From NCBI GenBank assembly GCA_956465555.1, contig OY101119.1, forward strand, positions 310,001 through 374,000: a stretch of 64,000 nt of DNA, given 5' to 3'. This DNA is from Nitzschia sp. pyKryTriq1. Taxonomy: Eukaryota; Bacillariophyta; Bacillariophyceae; Bacillariales; Bacillariaceae. The position numbers were made by a program, and so were the translations under genes. Within the stretch, counting starts at the first letter, position 1, and every line of letters starts with the position of its first letter. Below the pieces are notes generated by a model that was not told the origin of the DNA, made no database searches, and saw only the letters and a program-made list of their open reading frames with translations. Positions 42,141 to 50,632 of the stretch are shown one piece after another.

Positions 42141-43013
42141 TTATACTTTCTTTATCTGTACTTGGGCCCCTTTGAGTCCCGCCGCTTCTACTGTTGCCTG
42201 AAAGTCTTCCAGTGGTTTGGGTGGAAAGCCCGCAATCAGTTGAAAAATACTAGAAGAGTCTTCTAGCAACGGCACAACGTGAGCCGCTAGCTGCAAAACT
42301 GGAACATCCAAATTGATCTTGAGAACCTTGCGTTTGCCGTTAGGCAGCCGCACTGCAATAGAAGTTGTGGGCCGGCTTTCGTCCACAGGCGCAGCCTCCG
42401 GAAGACTAGAGGGATCCACAGTACTCCCAGTCACAGCCACACTATTTCCCAGAGTAGCACCCGCTCCCGAAAAGGATCGAAAGGTCTCGACGTACTCTTC
42501 TTGACGCTTGTCAACAAGCCCCACGGAAATATTTCCTCCTTCGCTGTCCTCCATGAGTTCGGCAGGGGTTCGTCCCATAGCTAGGGATCGCAAAAAGTCC
42601 GCATTGGCAGGATCGTCCAATCTTCGATACGGTCCATCGTCTACCACAAACCCTTCGCGATACATGACGATCGTTCGTCTGATTTGACTGGACTCGTCGC
42701 TCCCGGCTTGCTCGGCCAGTTGAAAGACGGAATCGACAGGGGGCCCTCCATCGTCACTATCGTCATGAGTGGGCTCTACGGCTAGGCCACTATTATATTG
42801 ATGACACGGAAAGAGAATAGGCGGCGTGAGTCGAAATCAGGTCTCTACAGTACTACCAGCATGCTCGTCCAGGCCGGTCGTCGACCGACCAGCAACAATA
42901 ACGCACCTCCCGCCACCACGTGAATCAATGCCTCCGACGAAGCGGTTGTTGGTTTCCTCATCCGAGGAATCGTCGTCTTTGCGACCGCTGAATAAACCGT
43001 GAACATTGGCCAT
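42141..43013 (-). CDS. p47/Shp1-type UBX cofactor of p97/Cdc48
   Basis: Two exons, 43013-42907 and 42789-42141, with a 117-bp intron (GTGCGT...TAATAG); about 251 aa. The N-terminus has the p47 signature NNRFVGGIDSRGGG, which splicing continues as S-G-L-A-V. The SEP domain at about 72-140 shows IVMYREGFVVDDGPYRRL and NADFLRSLAMGRTPAEL. The C-terminal UBX domain at about 176-251 shows the usual beta-grasp pattern (SIAVRLPNGKRKVLKI). Known family role: an adaptor that brings the AAA ATPase Cdc48/p97 to membranes for homotypic fusion and protein extraction. The N-terminal UBA domain of animal p47 is absent, so ubiquitin binding may be lost. The intron and its splice sites are inferred from reading frame and motif continuity. 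Confidence 0.92.
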
Positions 43014-43908
43014 TATAAGAGAAGTAAGATTTGAGGATACAGCGGGTGGTATTTGGTATTGCAAAAGCACAAGCAATTAGGCGGTAAAACTACAGTAAAG
43101 GACGCGAGGCAGAGAGGAAGCCCCTTCTGACTTATTCTCACCATCACCGACCATGGCCGCGAGGCTTCATTTTGCGTCTGGCTTTCTTTTTGGTCTTTGG
43201 TCTGCGGGAAAAGTATTTACCCCCCAGCCTTTGAATCTAAATTGCAATGAAATTTGAGTCTATGAATCTATTTTGATGACTCAGGGGTTTCTTCGAATGA
43301 ATAGAGCCAAAGAGAAGACGATGGAATCAATCCAAGAATCGATATTTGTGACTCAAATCATCGGTCCGGCGTCCGGTCGAAGGTCGGTCGAAGGCCGGAC
43401 GAGATTCGTCCGTCCGTCATTACGTTTAGTCCATTCTTCTACCTACTGTACCGTATGCGTACCTTGAAGACGAGCTTTGCGGCGGCGATCTTATTCGTTT
43501 TATGTCAGTTGGAAAATAAGAATGTTCAAAATGGCATTGCCCCTAAGTAATTTCCGTTTGCTGCTGTTCTGGCGCGTCTTTGATATATGCCTATCGGCCC
43601 CGGATCTCACAAAGGTCCAGTGAGAATCCAGAACCAAAGAGGAGAAGCTCTGTTTCTTTTCTTCGAAGAATCCCTTGAAGAAAGATCAAGATAAAAAGTA
43701 GCCGAAAGAACCACGCAGCATCTTGTCATTGTGTTTGTTGGTATATCTTTCATCCAGTTTACGTAGTAGTGGTCGTTCTCTGATATCTGAAACATCCATC
43801 ACATCTACAGTCCCAAAGTTTTAGCTGCTGTCGCCCGGATTGAACGAGATAGCAAAAAGGATTCTTCAGAACAAAGCCCAAACATTATTTGAAAACCAGA
43901 TCCTTACC
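43014..43908. other. Divergent intergenic region, no clear gene
   Basis: Contains the p47-like promoter side. A CCGG-rich stretch near 43363-43400 has GTCCGG and CCGGAC in inverted order. No gene seen. Confidence 0.5.
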
Positions 43909-44154
43909 ATGACAAATTGCCTTCCTCCACAAACAAGCCATCCTTTGAGAACGATCGATACCAATGTACAGATGTTGGTGTCCACTTTCCAGCAAACCGC
44001 ACTCGTCGATCTTCCTATCAAAAACAAGCGGGACAAGGCATCTTCTGCTGTTCTTTTACATCGCCGGTCTCATAGAGCCTTTTATGACTTGCCCATCGAT
44101 CCATCACCGGAAATCGAAGCGGCACTTCGAGCCAGCAAACGAGCAAAGAAGTAG
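43909..44154 (+). CDS. Hypothetical small basic protein
   Basis: 81 aa from the ATG at 43909; the frame is open upstream but without ATG. The composition is protein-like, and the end is ASKRAKK, which resembles a nuclear localisation signal. The middle holds LLHRRSHRAFYDLPIDPSPE. No family is recognised. It lies between convergent large genes; support is only the open frame and composition. Confidence 0.38.
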   Translation: MTNCLPPQTSHPLRTIDTNVQMLVSTFQQTALVDLPIKNKRDKASSAVLLHRRSHRAFYDLPIDPSPEIEAALRASKRAKK

Positions 44155-44467
44155 CTTCAATCTTCAGAGGCGTCGTCGTGCGTGGTACCATCCAGCTCAA
44201 AAAGACACTCAACACTTGAGGCGAACAAATTGAGCGATGGATGCATGCGAAGAAGCCACTGGGGGAAGCATTTTGCTTTCTCCCATCATCATACATACGA
44301 ACGTATAACGTACATACGTGGACTCGGTAGATAATTTCTGTATTTCTTCATAATTTGACACTTTTATCATTTATATTTACGTTTCCCCATTGAGGTCATC
44401 ATCTGTACCACAACTCTACTACCTACTAGTCCCCATCCCTCATAGCCACCAAGAAAGATCATGATCA
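44155..44467. other. Intergenic spacer
   Basis: A 3' flank shared by the small ORF and copy 3 of the LRR-CHAT-STAND-macro family. It is AT-rich with ACGTAC repeats near 44295-44318. No gene seen. Confidence 0.5.
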
Positions 44468-47400
44468 TCATGACATGGTCAAACCCATGTCCAGCGCCAT
44501 GGCAATGAGCTTGGTCGATTCGTCTTCGTCCTTGGCAATAATATGCAGATTGTTTAGATCTGAATGCTTGGCCTCTTCGATCAAGATCTTCAATCCCATC
44601 AACAAGGTTTGCTCATAGGTGTCTCCCCCCACCTTGGACGTCAGAGTCGGAAAGGCCACGGACTGCACTTGAGAGTGCTTGGCAAGAATCAAACCAGAGC
44701 GAATGCAAGACCGAAGCATAATCTTAACGTAGTGCAGACTGTCTTCGTCGTCTGCCGCAATGGCATCAATTCCCGCCGGCGATAGAGGTCCTACCGCCAA
44801 GATGACGCAGTGCACTTGTAGTTCTTCGTAGTTGCCAGGTCCAACAATGACGGCATTTCCCGTGCCGCACTTGGCTAGTCCCCATTTTGTTCTTGTAATT
44901 CCTGGCAGAGACGCAATGTCTCGTTCCAAGCTATGGCCCCCGTATTCGATCAGTTCACGGCCATTCTCATGGAGCTGCATGTCGCAACACTCGTTGGTCC
45001 AGCAGATGACGGCGCCAAGATCATTTCCAGGATCAAAGTGAACGACAGAACCGGGATAAATGGCTACCTCACAGTGGTGATAGGCTGAACCCAAAGAAAA
45101 GGAGGCCGCACTGACTTCGGGGGTAGTCAGATTGTCCAAGCTACTAAAAGACGAGTGAGCAATCTTCATGATGGAGTTCATTTGACGCTGTAGTTCCTCG
45201 ATCTGATCCTTGGCCGCTTGGGTAGCGCTAGAAGCTCGCTTCTCGTTCATAATGACCTTTTTGAGGGTCAAGATTTCACGCTTGATATTGTTTCCGGCCG
45301 CATACTGCTTCTTGGACATGGCCAAATTTAACTTTCGCTGGAGCTCTTGTTCTTTGGCCTGGAGATCCTGTAGACTTAGGAAATTCTTTCTTTGTGCTTC
45401 AATTTCCGACAGGACTTGTTCCAGATCTGTCGCCCGAAGGTAGTTCTTGGATTTGACCGCCCTGTCCCGTTGCGTAGACCATCGCCCCAGCGCTGCTTCC
45501 AAGGACTTGTAAGAGTCGATTTGGACTTCAGGAGTGTTGGCCATTCCAATCAACTGGATAAAGGCGCTTGCCGGCATGTTCTTTCCAGCCTTGATGACAG
45601 CCAGAGGATTACCATTTCCCATTTGTTTCATCAAATGCGTCCTTCGGCTCGAAGAGAATTTGGCCTGATCCTGGATGACGGCCACTGAGGGCGGCACCAT
45701 GAGCGCGGCGAATTCATCGGGAGATTGGGCCGCAGGACACCCATTCGCCGTGATGAATCTTGAGACTTCCCCGAACAACAAGGCGGTGGACTTGAAGTCG
45801 ATTGGCTTGAGCTGGATAGTATCGTCTTCAACCTCCTCGTCCCCTTCGCTGGAAGACGAGATCAACAAGACCTTGACATTGACTTCTGGCTTGTTCAGAA
45901 GCTCCCCCAAAAAGAGTTCCAGATTTTCGGAAGCCACTTCAGTTGTGAATTTACGCGAATCAAAGGCAATCAATGCCCGAGTCGCTTCCAATTCAATCTG
46001 TATCCGGTCACTGACTTCCATCGTCTCTTCATCTTCAAACATGTCCCCACCCTGCATCATTCGATTGACCAGGTCACACAAATCCCCAAACAATGTATCT
46101 TCATCCGGTATTACTCCATGAGCGGGAGGCAACCAAAAGACCTCATCATAACCAAACATTTTGCGTCTTTGGTTCACGTAACGACACGTGGCAGCCACCA
46201 AAGACGACTTGCCACTGCCCTTGGGACCACCGATTCGAACTACATCATCAACTCGAAGAGCTTCCAATACCTCGTACATGTCCACTTCCCGCCCAATAAA
46301 ATGCTTTGGGAGACTGGGGAGGATGTTGGGCCGTTCCTCCTCGTCTTCATCATCTTCTCGAATGCCGATAGGCGGGACGGCTTGGGTATAAAAGATGGGT
46401 ACATCATGATAGGGATCGTCTTCGGGTTTTTGAGGCAACAAGACGTATCGATCGACATGCTTGGAGATTTCTTCGACACGCACAGCTTCTTGGGCCATGT
46501 AAAAGGCTTGCTTCAAGGATTTGTTGTCTGCCAATCCTCGGTACAGATTCCGAACAAATCCTGTAGCGGCCTTGTCTCGAAAGATTTCGGTATGATGGCA
46601 ACAGACCACATGTGGCACTCCCGCATCGACAAAGGCCTTTCCAATGCGACCCGAGTGAAAAGAATTGACCACCACTAGTTTCAGAGGACACGGTCCCGCA
46701 TTTTGAGCCTTGATCAAGTTGCGCAATTCTTCTGGCGCCATGGTTTCCATGTATCCGGCTCCATTTTCAAAGGCCAAATGCTCTGGGTGCCCGTAGCAGG
46801 AAAGATGCAAGACCCGACTGGTCCCTTGATCAAAAAAGGTTCGTACTCGATCGCTATGACCCGCTTCGACTTCCAATTCAATCTTGGCTCCCAACTTGTC
46901 AGCGGCTTCCAATGCTTTCTTCATGGCATGACGTTCATAATCAAAATCATGAAGAGGAACGGCATGATGCAAGGTCGTGTCTCGATTAAAGAAGGCGAGG
47001 GGAGCCGACTGAAAGACCATGATCCGATCAAAGTCCGTTTGAGGCTCTGGCATGGATTGAAAGGTAATTTGGGGTTTGGACCGACGACTAGGCGACGTTA
47101 CCGGAGGAGGAGCTCGCGAGACGGGAGCTGCTGCTTTGGCGGGAGTGGGAGCGTCTTCTTGCTGCTTGCGAGCGTTGACGGCTTGGCAACTTGGACAGTT
47201 ACAATCAGGTCCATGTTCCAGTTTCTTGTCAAAGTTCCCCAAGGGAACACCTGGATCATTCCGTTCGGCCATGGGAATTATTTTTCCATCTTGTCCCGGC
47301 GCAAAGAGTTTATCGGCCCAATCCAAGGACCCTTCCGACATTTCTTCGGGTGGAGGGAGTTGCGATCCCAAAGGTTCGGCCAAGGTGTCCATGGCCGACA

Positions 47401-49120
47401 AGGATTCTTCAAAGATCAAGTCCGAAGACGGATCGCTGGTACTCAAGTCCTTTCCATCCAGGGCTTCCACGTGCGACTGCAACAATCGTTTAATGGCAGC
47501 CACAATGAATTTCCGATCAATTTGATTGTGATACAATCCGGTAATTTCTCTCAAGCTTCCATTGGAAGCCAAGGACGACAAGAGCGCTCGTGCTCCCACA
47601 CTGGTAATATCATTCTCTCCCAGTCCCAAGGTGGTAAGAGAGTGGTTGGTTTCCAGCATTCTTGCCAACTGCATACATCCTTCATCACCAATCCCGTTCC
47701 ATCCCAAAAAGAGTCGTTGGAGGACACATCGTTTATTGGCTTTCATTCCCTTGGCAATCGCTTCGATGCCTTCATCATGAATAAAGTTTCCTTCAAGATT
47801 GATGAGTTCCAATGTTTGGTTGGTCGCAAAAAAGGTTCCATCGTCCGGATCCCAAATTTCATTGTGGGCAAAGTTCAACATGCGGAGTTTGCAGTTGCGA
47901 TTGTCCCGAAAGGCATGCAAGGTCGAAGCCGCACCCCGAGAACCAATTTGATTCTTACTCATGTCGAGTTCTTCCAGTGTCGAAGTGTTGGAGAACCAGG
48001 TTTGGAGTGAGACGGCACCTCGATTGCCCATGCGATTCGAGCGAAACGACAAACGTTTGAGAGGTGCAACACCCATTTCCGAAAGTCCTTGGCCCAAAAT
48101 TTCAATTTCATTGTCATTGAGTTTGCAGTTTTCCAAAATGAGTGTCTCCAAGGACGTGGCGACGCCCAATGAGTTGACCAATTCGGTAATATGATTGTGA
48201 TGCAGTCGTGTCGAACTCAAATCCAACATGGTACCCGCATTTTCTTGCAAGAGCTGTGCCAAACTGACACGTACATTGGAAGCACTGGTCATACTGGTCA
48301 TGGCCGACGCCACAGAGACGTCGTCATCGTCGCGTCGAATTTCAGATTTGAGAGGACCACCACCGCCGCCTGTCTGTCTGGAGGAGACGGACGACTTACT
48401 GGACGAAGTCTTACTGCCTCCTTTTCGCCTGGAAGAAGAAGCAGGACCACTGGTGCCGCTGGTGACGGAAGTGGAAAAGCCAGTCATGGAATCAAAGCTT
48501 CCCACTCCGCCCGCCATTCCTCCAGTTTTCTTTTTGCCACGACCTAAGAGCAATCGCGAGATTCCCTTGCGTTGCTTTCCCTTGGGTTCTTCATTCTGTC
48601 CTTCCACAAAGGCTGATTCTGGATCCTGTGCTACCGATCGAGTAGCACGAGCTGCACTCGCTAGAACAGCATCCGCCTCCGCATCAGTCATGTTGTTGGT
48701 GTTGGTGTTGTTGTTGCTGCTGCTTGGAGTTTTTGCTGGTTCTTCTTCGTCCGGCCCAATTTCTCCCAACAAACGCTGCGCTTGTTCCAGCGTAAAACAA
48801 CCTGGTTGGACACAATATCCTTTATACACAATGTACTCTTGATGGTTTCCTCCTCCCTGCTTGTTACCGCCACCGTTCTTCACTTTCATTCCAACCGTCA
48901 GAGGTTGCCATTGATTTTTCTTTTTCAATCGAAAGACCCGTTTGTGCGTTCTCGTTTGGGCACACAAGTTACACAATCCATGCTTTTTGCAATACTCTTC
49001 CAATTCTTCACCCCCCAAGGTCAATTGATCGTTCTTGTGAGGATCAATGATGGCCGCCATATCCATTCCTGCATCGCCCTCTTCATAGTACTCCTCGTCT
49101 TCCCCATTGTTGTCGGACAT
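44468..49120 (-). CDS. LRR-CHAT-STAND-macro protein 3
   Basis: A single exon of about 1550 aa from the first ATG at 49120. It starts with an acidic stretch, then the Cys module at about 44-108 (YCKKHGLCNLC, YCVQPGCF). Disordered Ser/Gly/Lys linkers follow, then RI-type LRRs at about 290-550. An extra CNCPSC motif sits at about 640 in the next linker. The CHAT fold is at about 695-890 (VLHLSCYGHPE; VVVNSFHSGRIGKAFVDAG). The NTPase begins HFIGREVDMY, with a textbook Walker A GGPKGSGKSS at about 964-973 and Walker B LIAFD at 1054. UVR-like helices lie at 1230-1300 and the macro domain at about 1350-1550. The CHAT His and Cys positions are Tyr and Phe. This copy alone has a canonical GKS Walker A, so it is the best candidate for active nucleotide binding. 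Confidence 0.88.
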   Translation of the reverse strand: MSDNNGEDEEYYEEGDAGMDMAAIIDPHKNDQLTLGGEELEEYCKKHGLCNLCAQTRTHKRVFRLKKKNQWQPLTVGMKVKNGGGNKQGGGNHQEYIVYKGYCVQPGCFTLEQAQRLLGEIGPDEEEPAKTPSSSNNNTNTNNMTDAEADAVLASAARATRSVAQDPESAFVEGQNEEPKGKQRKGISRLLLGRGKKKTGGMAGGVGSFDSMTGFSTSVTSGTSGPASSSRRKGGSKTSSSKSSVSSRQTGGGGGPLKSEIRRDDDDVSVASAMTSMTSASNVRVSLAQLLQENAGTMLDLSSTRLHHNHITELVNSLGVATSLETLILENCKLNDNEIEILGQGLSEMGVAPLKRLSFRSNRMGNRGAVSLQTWFSNTSTLEELDMSKNQIGSRGAASTLHAFRDNRNCKLRMLNFAHNEIWDPDDGTFFATNQTLELINLEGNFIHDEGIEAIAKGMKANKRCVLQRLFLGWNGIGDEGCMQLARMLETNHSLTTLGLGENDITSVGARALLSSLASNGSLREITGLYHNQIDRKFIVAAIKRLLQSHVEALDGKDLSTSDPSSDLIFEESLSAMDTLAEPLGSQLPPPEEMSEGSLDWADKLFAPGQDGKIIPMAERNDPGVPLGNFDKKLEHGPDCNCPSCQAVNARKQQEDAPTPAKAAAPVSRAPPPVTSPSRRSKPQITFQSMPEPQTDFDRIMVFQSAPLAFFNRDTTLHHAVPLHDFDYERHAMKKALEAADKLGAKIELEVEAGHSDRVRTFFDQGTSRVLHLSCYGHPEHLAFENGAGYMETMAPEELRNLIKAQNAGPCPLKLVVVNSFHSGRIGKAFVDAGVPHVVCCHHTEIFRDKAATGFVRNLYRGLADNKSLKQAFYMAQEAVRVEEISKHVDRYVLLPQKPEDDPYHDVPIFYTQAVPPIGIREDDEDEEERPNILPSLPKHFIGREVDMYEVLEALRVDDVVRIGGPKGSGKSSLVAATCRYVNQRRKMFGYDEVFWLPPAHGVIPDEDTLFGDLCDLVNRMMQGGDMFEDEETMEVSDRIQIELEATRALIAFDSRKFTTEVASENLELFLGELLNKPEVNVKVLLISSSSEGDEEVEDDTIQLKPIDFKSTALLFGEVSRFITANGCPAAQSPDEFAALMVPPSVAVIQDQAKFSSSRRTHLMKQMGNGNPLAVIKAGKNMPASAFIQLIGMANTPEVQIDSYKSLEAALGRWSTQRDRAVKSKNYLRATDLEQVLSEIEAQRKNFLSLQDLQAKEQELQRKLNLAMSKKQYAAGNNIKREILTLKKVIMNEKRASSATQAAKDQIEELQRQMNSIMKIAHSSFSSLDNLTTPEVSAASFSLGSAYHHCEVAIYPGSVVHFDPGNDLGAVICWTNECCDMQLHENGRELIEYGGHSLERDIASLPGITRTKWGLAKCGTGNAVIVGPGNYEELQVHCVILAVGPLSPAGIDAIAADDEDSLHYVKIMLRSCIRSGLILAKHSQVQSVAFPTLTSKVGGDTYEQTLLMGLKILIEEAKHSDLNNLHIIAKDEDESTKLIAMALDMGLTMS

Positions 49121-49799
49121 GATTTCAAAGACAGATGTGGAGTGAAAGCTCAAACGTAATGTAAGCGACTAACTAACTATCTATCTCAGTGAGCGAGTGA
49201 GCGAGTGAGTGATGAACGAGTTCTCGTTGATCAACAACACCACAAGGAAGGATGCTGTTGTGAAGGTAGTTAGTTCTCAGTTAGCAGAGAGAATAAGAGA
49301 CAAGGGACGGAAGACAAGATCGATCGATTATTGTTTGAATGTGTACTATTGGATGCGATGCGATATGCTGCTGCTATGATGCGCGGAGCTGCGACAGATG
49401 ACAGCTCGATACCCCGGATAGAGAGACGCGATGCGAATGGCTTCTCGCGCTCTTGGCTTCCGTTGCGTCGATCTTTCGTGTTCGGCCGGCGCCGGCGGGG
49501 CATGGTTTACGGGACCTGTGGTACTAATTCTACCGTACGTACAAGTACTGTCGAGGTCAAGACTTTTCTCGTACACGTATGTACAGACAGACAGTCAGAA
49601 AACATCATCCGGGTGGGCGGGCGGACGAGGGGGTCATTCTTCAACAACAAGAATGACCCACTGACTGTCGTCACCATTAGTCGAATGAATCAATCAAGCC
49701 ATTTCGCCACCATTCGCTGGCGCAGGCGCCAACTAACCCTCAACTCTCTCGGACACTGTCGACCGATGATCTAGTAGACTCTAGAGTAGATAATTCGCT
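49121..49799. other. Intergenic, no gene seen
   Basis: Promoter side of copy 3. A GAGTGAGC tetranucleotide-type run lies near 49190-49213. Open frames on both strands have no recognisable content. Confidence 0.5.
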
Positions 49800-49849
49800 G
49801 GGCTATGTCCCTAATCGATTTCGATTTGCGTAGCAAAGTCGTCCTCTTT

Positions 49850-49990
49850 CGGGAATACCCTTGGGTACAATGTTTCGTTTGAACAACGTGAAGGTCGTTC
49901 CAGGTATTGCAAAGAACATTGTAAGCGTCGGAATGATGGCCGATGCTGGAAACAAGAAGATCGAACTGGGAGGACGAGGAACCAAGTGAT
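49850..49990 (+). mobile_element. Copia-type LTR retrotransposon fragment (pol)
   Basis: A short stretch whose translation (RLNNVKVVPGIAKNIVSVG) strongly resembles the part of Copia polyprotein between protease and integrase. It is an isolated fossil piece with no LTR or other part seen nearby. Ends are approximate. Confidence 0.65.
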
Positions 49991-50632
49991 CACGGGATCT
50001 GAAGTACCTGTACATATGGCAGTCGGGCTATTATGTTACTTCAGATCTTGGACATTTGTAATGACCATCAGTAACTCTAAAAGGGGAGTTTGAGTTATTT
50101 GGGGAAGGTCGGTTTGACACATACAGTACATGTACAGTACATCTCCAGCTAATAGTAGTATAGACAGGAATTTTCTGCGCAAGATCACGAAGCAATCCAT
50201 CTCATCGACTTTTGTCGCGCCCCATAGAAGAGCAGGAGCGAAGATCGTGGTCTATTTTTTAATGTTCATGCTTATTTTAGATGGAGTACCATACAGGTAC
50301 GGCGTATAGAGGAGGAGGGCCACGAGGAGGCCGTTAAACAGAAGTACTAGGGTCCGTCGTCGTGGTGATTCCCGATACGTCGATTGAAGGTACAAGGAGT
50401 CTGACAACAAATGCCGCCTTGCTTGCAAGTACGGTAGCAGATGCTGGGCATTTTTAAATTTCTTGCGAGCTACTACTAGGAGCATTTTCGAGTTGGTGCT
50501 TCGTTGGAGGAGGGAGGAGAAAGGGCCGCTGCTCTGCCCAAATGGGGGGCTACCTCTCCAGAGGTGTCGTACGACCTGGCCCAGCAGGCTTCATTTCAAA
50601 GCACTATTTCCCCCGAACGGGGCTGCTGCGAA
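49991..50632. other. Intergenic, no gene seen
   Basis: Follows the Copia fragment. Near 50119-50142 is a GTACATGTACAGTACAT palindromic run. No gene seen. Confidence 0.5.

Noticed and set aside
46703-48010. 435-aa open frame on the plus strand
   Set aside because: It lies wholly antisense to LRR-CHAT-STAND-macro protein 3, whose frame has clear domains; the plus-strand translation has none.
49331-49774. 147-aa plus-strand frame
   Set aside because: Arg-rich translation without pattern, overlapped by other frames on both strands.
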